NCBI GenBank assembly: GCA_036676295.1
Contig: JAKFDE010000064.1
Coordinates: 62,001-126,000, forward strand
From: UBA4416 sp036676295
GTDB lineage: Bacteria > Bacteroidota > Bacteroidia > B-17B0 > Aurantibacillaceae
Direction: 5' to 3'
DNA: 64,000 nt
Below, piece by piece: positions 42,042 to 50,080 of this stretch. Made by a program: the position numbers and the translations under genes. Every line of letters begins with the position of its first letter. Position 1 is the first letter of the stretch. The notes under the pieces were generated by a model. That model did no database searches and had not been told where the DNA came from. It saw only the letters and a list, made by a program, of their open reading frames with translations.

Positions 42042-44312
42042 ATGGCAAAATTCAGAAAACAAGATGCCTTGGATTATCACTCACAAGGACGCCCCGGAAA
42101 GATTGAAGTAGTTCCAACCAAACCATATAGTACGCAAAGAGACTTAACCTTAGCATATTCACCAGGTGTTGCAGAACCCTGTTTAGAGATCGAAAAGAAT
42201 GCAGAAGATGCTTACAAGTATACTGCTAAAGGAAATTTAGTAGCTGTTATTTCTAACGGCACTGCTGTTTTAGGATTAGGCGATATTGGTGCTTTGGCTT
42301 CAAAACCGGTAATGGAAGGGAAAGGATTATTATTCAAGATCTTTGCAGATATTGATGTATTTGATATTGAAGTAGACACTAAAAATATTGATGAATTCGT
42401 TAACACCGTAAAAAACATTGCTTGCACATTTGGTGGTATTAACTTAGAAGACATTAAAGCCCCTGAGTGTTTTGAAATAGAACGTCGTTTAAAGGAAGAA
42501 TTAAATATCCCTTTAATGCACGATGATCAACACGGTACAGCAATTATTTCTTCAGCAGGTTTATTAAATGCTGTAGAGATCTCAGGCAAAAAAATGAGCG
42601 AAGTGAAGTTGGTAATTAACGGTGCCGGCGCTTCTGCTAACTCATGTGCAAAAATGTACATTGCTGTTGGTGTAAAAAAAGAAAACATCCTTATGCTAGA
42701 TAGCAAAGGAGTAATTCATAAAAAGCGTACCGACTTAGATCAGTACAAATCATTCTTTGCTTCTGACGATACTAGCAAAAATACATTAGAAGAAGCTATT
42801 AAAGGTGCTGATGTATTTGTTGGTTTATCTAAAGGAAATATTTTATCTCAAGATATGGTTCGCTCTATGGCTAAAAACTGTATCGTATTTGCCTTAGCTA
42901 ACCCTACTCCTGAAATTTCTTATGAAGAGGCCGTTGCCGCTCGTCCTGATATTATTATAGCAACCGGAAGAAGCGATCATCCTAACCAGGTTAATAACGT
43001 ATTAGGTTTCCCTTTTATTTTTAGAGGAGCGTTAGATGTTCGTGCAACTAGTATTAATGAAGAAATGAAATTAGCGGCCGCTTTAGCCATTGCTGCTTTA
43101 GCTAAAGAAAGTGTGCCTGACTATGTAAACTTAGCCTATGGTTCAAAAAACTTAACATTTGGTACTGAATATATTATACCTAAACCAATTGATAATCGTT
43201 TAATTTCTATTGTTAGTTCTGCAGTTGCGAAAGCTGCTATTGACAGCGGTGTAGCCAAACATATCATTACCGATTGGGATGCATATAGAACAGACTTGGA
43301 TAACCGTTTAGGTAAAGATAACAAGTTGATGAGAACGATTGCCAATAAGGCAAAATCGAACCCTAAACGTGTGGTATTTGCTGAAGCTGATACATATAAA
43401 ATCTTAAAAGCTGCTCAGTTAGCTAAAGACGAAGGTATTGCAAAACCTATCTTATTAGGTAATAAAGAAAAAATATTGGCTTTGATGGAAGAACACCATT
43501 TAGATATGGGCGATACTCCTATTATTGATACCTGGTTACCGGAAGAAGAAGCTCGTCGTAATGAATTTGGTGATATTTTATGGCATAAACGTCAACGTCG
43601 TGGATTAACACAATACGATTCACGTAAATTAATGCGCGACCGAAATTATTTTGGTGCCATGATGGTAGAACAAGGTTTAGCGGATGCGATGATCTCGGGA
43701 TTAACCCGTAAATATGGAGCACCTATTAAACCTGCTTTAGATATTATTGGTGTACAAGAAGGTGTTACTCGCGTAGCCGGTTTATACATTATGGTTACCA
43801 AACGTGGTCCATACTTCTTTGCTGACACAACCATGAATGTGGATCCTACGGCGCAACAATTAGTTGATATTGCTGTGTTAACTGCTAATACAGTAAAACA
43901 GTTTAACATCACACCAAGAATGGCCTTGTTATCTTACTCTAACTTTGGTTCTGCAGAAGGTGATGTACCTAAAAAAGTACAGGAAGCTGCTAAGATATTA
44001 CACACCAATTACCCTGGTTTAATTGTAGATGGTGATGTGCAAGCTAACTTCGCAATAAATAATCCTTTATTAAAAGAACAATTTCCGTTCAGCACTTTGG
44101 TAGATAAAGATGTGAATACATTTATCTTCCCGAATTTAGCAGCCGGAAATATTGCTTATAAAATTTTACAAGAGTTAGGCGGTGCCGAAGCGATTGGTCC
44201 TGTATTAATGGGATTAAAAAAACCGGTACACGTTTTACAATTAGGAAGTTCTGTTCGAGAGATCGTTAACATGACCACTATTGCTGTAGTTGACGCGCAG
44301 AATAAAAGATAA
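42042..44312 (+). CDS. maeB: NADP-type malic enzyme with C-terminal phosphotransacetylase-like domain
   Basis: Converts malate to pyruvate and CO2. A 756-residue MaeB-type fusion. The malic-enzyme half (1 to about 430) has LAYSPGVAEPC, the substrate/metal region NGTAVLGLGDIG and LMHDDQHGTAI, the Rossmann loop GAGASANSCA, and the late ATGRSDHPNQVNN. The second half (about 430-756) is a phosphotransacetylase-like domain (RVVFAEADTYKILKAAQ, ADAMISGLTRKYGAPIKPAL), thought to sense acetyl-CoA in this family rather than catalyse. Full length and intact. Its own promoter variant and a downstream terminator make it monocistronic. Confidence 0.96.
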   Translation: MAKFRKQDALDYHSQGRPGKIEVVPTKPYSTQRDLTLAYSPGVAEPCLEIEKNAEDAYKYTAKGNLVAVISNGTAVLGLGDIGALASKPVMEGKGLLFKIFADIDVFDIEVDTKNIDEFVNTVKNIACTFGGINLEDIKAPECFEIERRLKEELNIPLMHDDQHGTAIISSAGLLNAVEISGKKMSEVKLVINGAGASANSCAKMYIAVGVKKENILMLDSKGVIHKKRTDLDQYKSFFASDDTSKNTLEEAIKGADVFVGLSKGNILSQDMVRSMAKNCIVFALANPTPEISYEEAVAARPDIIIATGRSDHPNQVNNVLGFPFIFRGALDVRATSINEEMKLAAALAIAALAKESVPDYVNLAYGSKNLTFGTEYIIPKPIDNRLISIVSSAVAKAAIDSGVAKHIITDWDAYRTDLDNRLGKDNKLMRTIANKAKSNPKRVVFAEADTYKILKAAQLAKDEGIAKPILLGNKEKILALMEEHHLDMGDTPIIDTWLPEEEARRNEFGDILWHKRQRRGLTQYDSRKLMRDRNYFGAMMVEQGLADAMISGLTRKYGAPIKPALDIIGVQEGVTRVAGLYIMVTKRGPYFFADTTMNVDPTAQQLVDIAVLTANTVKQFNITPRMALLSYSNFGSAEGDVPKKVQEAAKILHTNYPGLIVDGDVQANFAINNPLLKEQFPFSTLVDKDVNTFIFPNLAAGNIAYKILQELGGAEAIGPVLMGLKKPVHVLQLGSSVREIVNMTTIAVVDAQNKR

Positions 44313-44321
44313 TTTCATTAC

Positions 44322-44349
44322 TGTCACCCTGAGCGGAGTCGAAGGGCGA
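44322..44349 (+). repeat. REP-like dispersed hairpin, member 2
   Basis: TGTCACCCTGAGCGGAGTCG then AAGGGCGA. CCCT pairs with AGGG. The conserved core equals that of the element at 40694-40722, but the stem bases differ on both arms in a pairing-preserving way. Confidence 0.65.
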
Positions 44350-44357
44350 AACTAATA

Positions 44358-44396
44358 TAAAACCCCTGTTAGATTAAAAATCTGACAGGGGTTTTT
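44358..44396 (+). terminator. Terminator of maeB
   Basis: ACCCCTGT-T-AGAT/ATCT-G-ACAGGGGT stem with one internal mismatch, loop TAAAA, then T5. Confidence 0.85.
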
Positions 44397-44431
44397 GTTT
44401 AATAATGTATATTTTTACATAAAACGAAAGA

Positions 44432-44998
44432 ATGGAAACTATATACAAAAACTTTTTACTTAGTGCTGCTATTGGTTCATTATTTACAATAATTACTGGA
44501 ATAATAATTAATTGGCTTAAAAGAAACAGAATAAAAAGTACAGTAAAGTCATTTCTTAAAGAATCAATTTCACCTTCATTTGAAAAAATAAAAAAAGAAA
44601 CAAAAATTGTTTCTAATGCAATTAATAAATACGATTATAATGGAGTTACTTTAAGTATGTATCCTACATTCAATTCATCTTTATTGAAAACATTACCTAT
44701 GACTGATTTACAAGCTATTTATGGAAAAAAGTTCAACAATGTTATTAATATTATTGGCTATCTTGATAATTTAGAAAAAAGACTTCCTCATACATATTTT
44801 GAAAATTTTGTATCAGAAGTCGAAAAACATTTAGAAGAAAATGAAGGAAAACATGAAAATATTTATAAAAACACAGCTGAACACTTTTTAAAATGTCAAA
44901 CTATAGAAATAATTAGAAATAGGACAAAAACAAACTTAGGCCACGTCGAACTTATTTTAGAAAAGCTAAATACAGAAATAATTATTGTTACAGAATAA
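44432..44998 (+). CDS. Hypothetical bitopic membrane protein
   Basis: A 188-residue protein with one N-terminal membrane helix (LLSAAIGSLFTIITGIIINW) followed by a basic stretch (LKRNRIKST) and a helical, Lys/Glu/Asn-rich soluble domain facing the cytoplasm by the positive-inside rule. No family is recognised. It is visibly richer in A and T than its neighbours, stands alone after a terminator and converges on dusB, which fits an accessory or recently acquired gene. Whether it is expressed cannot be told; the codon pattern and length suggest a real gene. Confidence 0.6.
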   Translation: METIYKNFLLSAAIGSLFTIITGIIINWLKRNRIKSTVKSFLKESISPSFEKIKKETKIVSNAINKYDYNGVTLSMYPTFNSSLLKTLPMTDLQAIYGKKFNNVINIIGYLDNLEKRLPHTYFENFVSEVEKHLEENEGKHENIYKNTAEHFLKCQTIEIIRNRTKTNLGHVELILEKLNTEIIIVTE

Positions 44999-45016
44999 AA
45001 TTCTATTCAGAAAGAG

Positions 45017-46003
45017 TTAAATTGCCTCGTAAAACTTATCAGGAATCGATAATAATAATTGTTCTATCTCTTCAATATTATCAGTAGTCACCAACTTCAT
45101 ACGAGTATCTTTAAAATGACTGATGCCTTTAAAATAATTGGAATAATGTGGGCGCATTTCTAACACACCTAATTTTGGTCCTTTCCACTCGATCGATTTT
45201 TGGAAATGAGCCATGCAAACTTCAACTCGGTTTTCAATCGTAGGTGCCGGTAAATGCGTTCCGGTTTTCATAAAATGTTTAATTTCATTAAAGATCCATG
45301 GGTAACCAATACTGGCACGGCCAATCATGATACCATCCAAACCATATTTGTTTTTGTATTCTAATGCTTTTTCAGGCGAATCAATATCACCGTTTCCAAA
45401 AATTGGAATGTACATACGTGGATTATTCTTTACTTCGGCAATGTATTCCCATCTTGAATGACCTTTATACATTTGTGCTCTGGTTCTACCATGCACAGTT
45501 AAAGCTTTGATGCCAACATCCTGCAAGCGTTCTGCCACTTCCATAATGTTGATCATACTATCATCCCAGCCTAAGCGTGTTTTAACAGTAACGGGTAAAT
45601 TAGTTGATTTAACAACCGCTTTAGTTAAGCGCACCATTAGATCTACATCTTTTAAAACCCCTGCTCCTGCTCCTTTACAAACTACTTTTTTTACAGGGCA
45701 ACCAAAATTAATATCTAACAAATCAGGCTGTGTGGCATCTACAATTTTTGCAGACATAGCCATTGCTTCTTCATCCCCACCAAAAATCTGAATACCGATT
45801 GGTTTTTCGTAATCAAAAATATCTAACTTCTGACGGCTTTTAATAGCGTCTCTGATCAAACCTTCGCTACTGATAAATTCGGTATACATTAGATCAGCAC
45901 CATATTTTTTACAAACGTATCTAAATGGTGGATCACTCACATCCTCCATGGGAGCAAGTAATAAAGGAAAATCTCCTAATTCTATGTCAGCAATTTTTAC
46001 GAT
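45017..46003 (-). CDS. dusB: tRNA-dihydrouridine synthase, DusB-like, probable ATC start
   Basis: FMN enzyme that reduces uridine to dihydrouridine in tRNA, about 328 residues. Motifs: LLLAPMEDVSDPPFR (first strand and FMN contact), INFGCPVKKV with VCKGAGAGVL, KTRLGWDDS, TVHGRTRAQMYKG (active-site region) and GNGDIDSPEKA, then GIMIGRASIG. The first ATG (45949) starts inside the conserved LAPM motif and would delete the first barrel strand. Upstream codons give (I)VKIADIELGDFPLLLAP with no ATG, GTG or TTG before a TAA at 46013-46015. The Ile codon ATC at 46001-46003 falls where homologues carry Met. A TAACTTTG box lies only five bases before it, implying an almost leaderless mRNA. Confidence 0.9.
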   Translation of the reverse strand: MVKIADIELGDFPLLLAPMEDVSDPPFRYVCKKYGADLMYTEFISSEGLIRDAIKSRQKLDIFDYEKPIGIQIFGGDEEAMAMSAKIVDATQPDLLDINFGCPVKKVVCKGAGAGVLKDVDLMVRLTKAVVKSTNLPVTVKTRLGWDDSMINIMEVAERLQDVGIKALTVHGRTRAQMYKGHSRWEYIAEVKNNPRMYIPIFGNGDIDSPEKALEYKNKYGLDGIMIGRASIGYPWIFNEIKHFMKTGTHLPAPTIENRVEVCMAHFQKSIEWKGPKLGVLEMRPHYSNYFKGISHFKDTRMKLVTTDNIEEIEQLLLSIPDKFYEAI

Positions 46004-46007
46004 TTGG

Positions 46008-46015
46008 CAAAGTTA
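46008..46015 (-). promoter_or_regulatory. -7 promoter box (TAACTTTG) touching the dusB start
   Basis: CAAAGTTA on the plus strand. If used, transcription begins about one to four bases before ATC 46003. Readthrough from the upstream CorC-like gene, 95 bases away, is an alternative source of dusB mRNA. Confidence 0.45.
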
Positions 46016-46097
46016 CAAAAATTAGCCATAGGTTTTGGAGATTAAAAAACTATAGATCATTAAAAAAACTAAATAAACCACGTTTAAGTGCCTTTAT

Positions 46098-47390
46098 TTA
46101 GTCATTTATCTTCGTTAGAGGGGTAATTAGTACTTTATCGATTCTATGACCATCCATGTCAATAACTTCAAATTTATAATTACCAAATATAAAATTATCC
46201 CCTGTTTTAGGGATAGAATGAAGCTGATAAATAATAAATCCTGCAAGGGTTGAATAACTTTTTTCATTTGGTAATGAATCAAGTTTAAGCATTTGCTTTA
46301 ATTCTTCTATTTCTACATCTCCATCCGCTAATAATGAACCATCTTCTCTTATTATTATCTTGATAAGATCCTCATCTCCTATCTCAGGTAAATCACCAAT
46401 AATATTTTCTACTAAATCATGTAACGTAACTAGCCCCACAGTATTTCCATATTCGCTAACAACAAAACCAATATGAATTTGCTTGTCACGAAAGGTTTCC
46501 AGAATTTTTAACGCCGGTGTAGTTTCAGGAAAAAAAATAGGTTCAAATAAGTGTTCCTTAAGAACGAATTGTTCTTTATTATCCAAATACCTTAAAACAT
46601 CTTTAACAGAAACAACTCCAATGATCTTATCTAATGAATCTTCACACACAGGAAACTTAGTACATGACGATTGGAAAACATTTGCCAATATTTCAGGTAA
46701 AGTTTGATTAACATTAAGCCAGGTAATATCTTTTTTTCTCGTCATTATATCATTCGCTTTTTTATCTCCAAACCTGAAAACACCATACATGATTTCGCCT
46801 TCTTGCTTTTCAATAATTCCGTGTTGAGACCCGGTTTCGATCATATATTTTAATTCTTCTTCAGTAACAGGAGGTTCTTTACTGGCTTTGATCATTAACA
46901 GTTTTAATAGTAATTTAGTTGATAAACTTAAAAAGGCCACAAAGGGATAAGTGAAAATGGCTAAGCCTTTCATAAAAGGAGCAAAAGTTATTGTAATGTT
47001 TTCGGGGTTATTAAGTGCAATTGACTTAGGTACTAATTCTCCAATAATTAATGAAAAATAGGTAATGGCTGTAACTATAGAAACAAAAGCTATTTCTTCT
47101 GCATAATGTTTTAACCAAATAATGTTTTCAAAAAAAGGTTGTAAATCTTTGGTGAATACTTCTGCACCATAAGCACCTGCCACAATACCTACTAATGTAA
47201 TTCCGATTTGTATAGTGGAGAGAAATTTCTCAGGTTCCTTCAGTAAATTCAATGCTATTTTAGCCCCATTACTGCCTTTTTTAGCTAATTGTTCCAGTTT
47301 TGATTTACGAGAGGATACCAAAGCAATTTCGCACATGGCAAATAAGCCGTTTAATAAGAATAAAGAAAATATGATAATAACATCTATCAT
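46098..47390 (-). CDS. CNNM/CorC-HlyC-family membrane transporter
   Basis: A 430-residue protein of the CorC/HlyC (CNNM-domain) family linked to Mg2+ or Co2+ efflux and tolerance. N-terminal CNNM membrane domain (about 1-190; LNGLFAMCEIALVSSRKSKL and GELVPKSIAL are hallmarks), a CBS pair (about 205-330; VMTRKKDITWL in varied form, VVSVKDVLRYL, GLVTLHDLVENIIGDLPE), and a C-terminal CorC_HlyC domain (LLADGDVEIEELKQML to KVLITPL). ATG 47390 is preferred over TTG 47402. Older names call it hemolysin, which is misleading. dusB follows on the same strand. Confidence 0.93.
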   Translation of the reverse strand: MIDVIIIFSLFLLNGLFAMCEIALVSSRKSKLEQLAKKGSNGAKIALNLLKEPEKFLSTIQIGITLVGIVAGAYGAEVFTKDLQPFFENIIWLKHYAEEIAFVSIVTAITYFSLIIGELVPKSIALNNPENITITFAPFMKGLAIFTYPFVAFLSLSTKLLLKLLMIKASKEPPVTEEELKYMIETGSQHGIIEKQEGEIMYGVFRFGDKKANDIMTRKKDITWLNVNQTLPEILANVFQSSCTKFPVCEDSLDKIIGVVSVKDVLRYLDNKEQFVLKEHLFEPIFFPETTPALKILETFRDKQIHIGFVVSEYGNTVGLVTLHDLVENIIGDLPEIGDEDLIKIIIREDGSLLADGDVEIEELKQMLKLDSLPNEKSYSTLAGFIIYQLHSIPKTGDNFIFGNYKFEVIDMDGHRIDKVLITPLTKIND

Positions 47391-47509
47391 ATATAAACGC
47401 AACAGATTAGGGTCATATTTATATCATATAACCATAAAACAAGATAGTGAAATTTACTCTTTCAAATAAATTAATTAAAATGATTTATACAGAAATCTAT
47501 TTATGAAAT

Positions 47510-48679
47510 CTACTCGTCTTCGGCAGTAATATTACTAGAAGTTGCATTTGGGCCATCAATGGCACTGTAAATACGCCAGGTAGCATACACACTTTTGTTT
47601 AAACGATTACTTAAAACAATTACGGTTAAACTATCTTTTAAACGACGGTGAAAAGATGTACGGTAACCATGCCACCATCCATTATGAAACACATCCTTGT
47701 TTTCGGTATCAATATCTCTCATTCTCCAACCTAAACCATAATTACTTTGTTTTTTTTCAGGACTATTTGGAGAAAAAGCCATTTCCTGAGTTTGATAGGA
47801 TAATAGTTTATGCTGATACAAGGCGGCACTTAATAAAAACAGATCATGAGTGGTGGTATAAATTCCTTTATCTCCAACTACTCCATCAAATCGATCGTTA
47901 GCAACACGTTTGTATGAATTGGTATAACCAAACGTGATATTTTTATTTAAGAAATCCAGCTCCGGTAAAATTTGAGTGTGAGCCATTCCTAATGGAGTAA
48001 ACAATTCTTCTTTTAAGAAAGAGCTATACGTTTTACCGGAAATTTTTTCGATAATTAAAGCCAATAGTGCATAGTTCGTATTACTGTAATTAAATTTAGC
48101 ACCTTGCTTAAAATAAGGTTTTGGTTGGTGTTTTACCATCAGATCCAATACATCTTTATTACATAATTGCGTATTGTCATTTTGAAGATATTCGCAACAA
48201 AAATAAGTGTAGTTAGCCAAGCCGGAACGGTGAGATAATAGATGCTTTATGGTTATGCCTTTGTATGGAAACTCAGGTAATATCTCAGATATTTCTTGTT
48301 CTAATTTTAATTTACCTTGTTCATATAACATTAACACACCAATACCGGTAATTACTTTTGATACTGAAGCTAATTGGAACATAGATGAATCAGTTAACGA
48401 TTGATTCGTTTCTTTAACAGCTAAGCCAAATGATTTTTGATAGATGATCTGATTGTTTTTAGCAATTAATACATTCCCGTTAAAAGCATTGGCCTTATAT
48501 AGTTTTTGAAATAAGGTATCAATTCTAAAGATCTCAGCTTTGTATTTAGCAGAATCTACTGTAGAATGCACCGTTGGTTTTTGTGGTGAATTATAAATTG
48601 GTTCTATAGTAAAACCTTCTGTTTGATTACCATTGATAATCAAAAAAGAAAATAAGATAATTAACACTAAGTACTTCAT
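47510..48679 (-). CDS. Secreted serine hydrolase, class C beta-lactamase fold
   Basis: A 389-residue exported enzyme with signal peptide (MKYLVLIILFSFLIINGNQ), SxxK as S105-V-S-K108, YSN in KFNYSNTNYALLA, and the third motif HNGWWHGY. It lacks the extra C-terminal domain of the paralogue at 16180-17709. It follows mtgA on the same strand with 24 bases between, so both may act on peptidoglycan, as D-alanyl peptidase and glycosyltransferase. A TAATTTCG box (48693-48700) in the gap could also give it a private promoter. Confidence 0.88.
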   Translation of the reverse strand: MKYLVLIILFSFLIINGNQTEGFTIEPIYNSPQKPTVHSTVDSAKYKAEIFRIDTLFQKLYKANAFNGNVLIAKNNQIIYQKSFGLAVKETNQSLTDSSMFQLASVSKVITGIGVLMLYEQGKLKLEQEISEILPEFPYKGITIKHLLSHRSGLANYTYFCCEYLQNDNTQLCNKDVLDLMVKHQPKPYFKQGAKFNYSNTNYALLALIIEKISGKTYSSFLKEELFTPLGMAHTQILPELDFLNKNITFGYTNSYKRVANDRFDGVVGDKGIYTTTHDLFLLSAALYQHKLLSYQTQEMAFSPNSPEKKQSNYGLGWRMRDIDTENKDVFHNGWWHGYRTSFHRRLKDSLTVIVLSNRLNKSVYATWRIYSAIDGPNATSSNITAEDE

Positions 48680-48692
48680 TGTTAGGTATGTG

Positions 48693-48700
48693 CGAAATTA
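48693..48700 (-). promoter_or_regulatory. Possible variant -7 box (TAATTTCG)
   Basis: 14 bases before the serine hydrolase start, in the mtgA-hydrolase gap. Short and degenerate, so weak evidence. Confidence 0.3.
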
Positions 48701-48703
48701 TGG

Positions 48704-49438
48704 CTAGTTTTTTGTTTTTTCAGGCTCCTCGTCGTCTTTATACTTGTTGTAGTCTAATTTATTACCCCAAAAGTTCATTTGTTGCATGATCCAGCCTTTT
48801 CTTTTGTTCACATATGCAGTTGCCGGCTTTGCCTTTAATCGTAATGGATTAGGTAATATGGCCGCAATAGAAGCAGCTTCATCTTTAGTTAATTTTTTAG
48901 CTGATTTTTTAAACCAATGTTGGGCTGCAGCTTCGGCACCATAAACACCGTTACCCATTTCAATACTATTTAAATACACTTCCATGATGCGTTCTTTGCT
49001 CCAAAACACCTCAATTAACAAGGTAAACCAAGCCTCAAATGCTTTTCTCAAATAGCTTCTGCCTTGCCATAAGAACACATTTTTAGCTGTTTGTTGAGTT
49101 ATGGTACTTCCTCCTCTAAAACGTTTCCCTTCTTCATTTTCTTTCATCGCTTTTTCCATGGCACCCCAATCAAACCCAAAATGTTTCAAATAATTTTGAT
49201 CTTCGCTGCAAACCACTGCTAATTGTAATTTTGGAGAGATCTCTTCCAAAGGCACCCAATCGTGTTTTAAGGTCATGTCTTTTCCGTCAGATTTTTGCTC
49301 AATACAACGCACCAACATTAATGGAGTGATCGGTATTGGAACCCATCTAAAAATAATAACAGATACAATTGACAAAATAATAAAAGCCACACAGCCTTTC
49401 CAAAATAGTGTCCATATCTTACCCAGTATTTTTATCAT
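48704..49438 (-). CDS. mtgA: Monofunctional peptidoglycan glycosyltransferase
   Basis: Polymerises lipid II glycan strands (GT51). A 244-residue protein with an N-terminal membrane anchor (CVAFIILSIVSVIIF) and the five GT51 motifs: CSEDQNYLKHFGFDWGAM with catalytic Glu79, RGGSTITQQTAKNVFLW, RKAFEAWFTLLIE, KERIMEVYLNSIEMGNGVYG, and AAILPNP. No transpeptidase domain, which defines MtgA. Likely co-transcribed with the downstream serine hydrolase. Confidence 0.96.
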   Translation of the reverse strand: MIKILGKIWTLFWKGCVAFIILSIVSVIIFRWVPIPITPLMLVRCIEQKSDGKDMTLKHDWVPLEEISPKLQLAVVCSEDQNYLKHFGFDWGAMEKAMKENEEGKRFRGGSTITQQTAKNVFLWQGRSYLRKAFEAWFTLLIEVFWSKERIMEVYLNSIEMGNGVYGAEAAAQHWFKKSAKKLTKDEAASIAAILPNPLRLKAKPATAYVNKRKGWIMQQMNFWGNKLDYNKYKDDEEPEKTKN

Positions 49439-49516
49439 TTTTTGGTAAAAATATTATTCTATTTCCCTTATGTTTACAGTGATTTTATTTTTTAGCAACA
49501 ATTCTCTCTTAATAAC

Positions 49517-50011
49517 ATGAACAATAACAAAATATATACGGTATTAATCATCACTATTGGCGCTTTAATTGGACTGTACTTTTTCAATAAATATAAGGTA
49601 GCGCCCAAAATTGATATTGCAAATTTGGAAGTGATAGACGAAAACTCTACAGCATTTGATATTAAAAGCCTAAAAGGACAAAAAGTAATCGTTAGTTTTT
49701 ATGCCTCGTGGTGTGGTGATTGTTTAAAGGAACTCAAGGTAATTAACTCCATAAAAGACAGTAAGTTAAAAGATGTAACAGTGTTGGCAATTACTGATGA
49801 AACTTTAGAGAAAATGATCTCATTTAAAACAAAAAAACAATATCCTTTTACGTTTTTAAAACTCAACAAATCATTTAATGATCTGAAAATATATTCTATC
49901 CCTACCGTTTATTTATTAAATACAAAAGGTGAGATCGTATACGAACATATAGGATATGTTAATTGGGAAGATGAGTCAACCTTAAAGCATTTAACAAGCT
50001 TAATGCAATAA
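49517..50011 (+). CDS. Membrane-anchored thioredoxin-like protein, TlpA/ResA type
   Basis: A 164-residue protein with an N-terminal membrane anchor (VLIITIGALIGLYFF) and a periplasmic thioredoxin fold. The redox motif is WCGDC (C66, C69), and the cis-Pro is in YSIPTVYLL. AFDIKSLKGQKVIVSFYASW is the redoxin start. It probably reduces or isomerises disulfides of envelope proteins. It stands alone between mtgA (divergent) and the phosphohexomutase. Confidence 0.9.
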   Translation: MNNNKIYTVLIITIGALIGLYFFNKYKVAPKIDIANLEVIDENSTAFDIKSLKGQKVIVSFYASWCGDCLKELKVINSIKDSKLKDVTVLAITDETLEKMISFKTKKQYPFTFLKLNKSFNDLKIYSIPTVYLLNTKGEIVYEHIGYVNWEDESTLKHLTSLMQ

Positions 50012-50080
50012 ATTAGGCTGAATTTCGTTGGTAAATCAGTATTTTTTAAATATATTTAAAGTCTATTTTTATAAAAGCAT

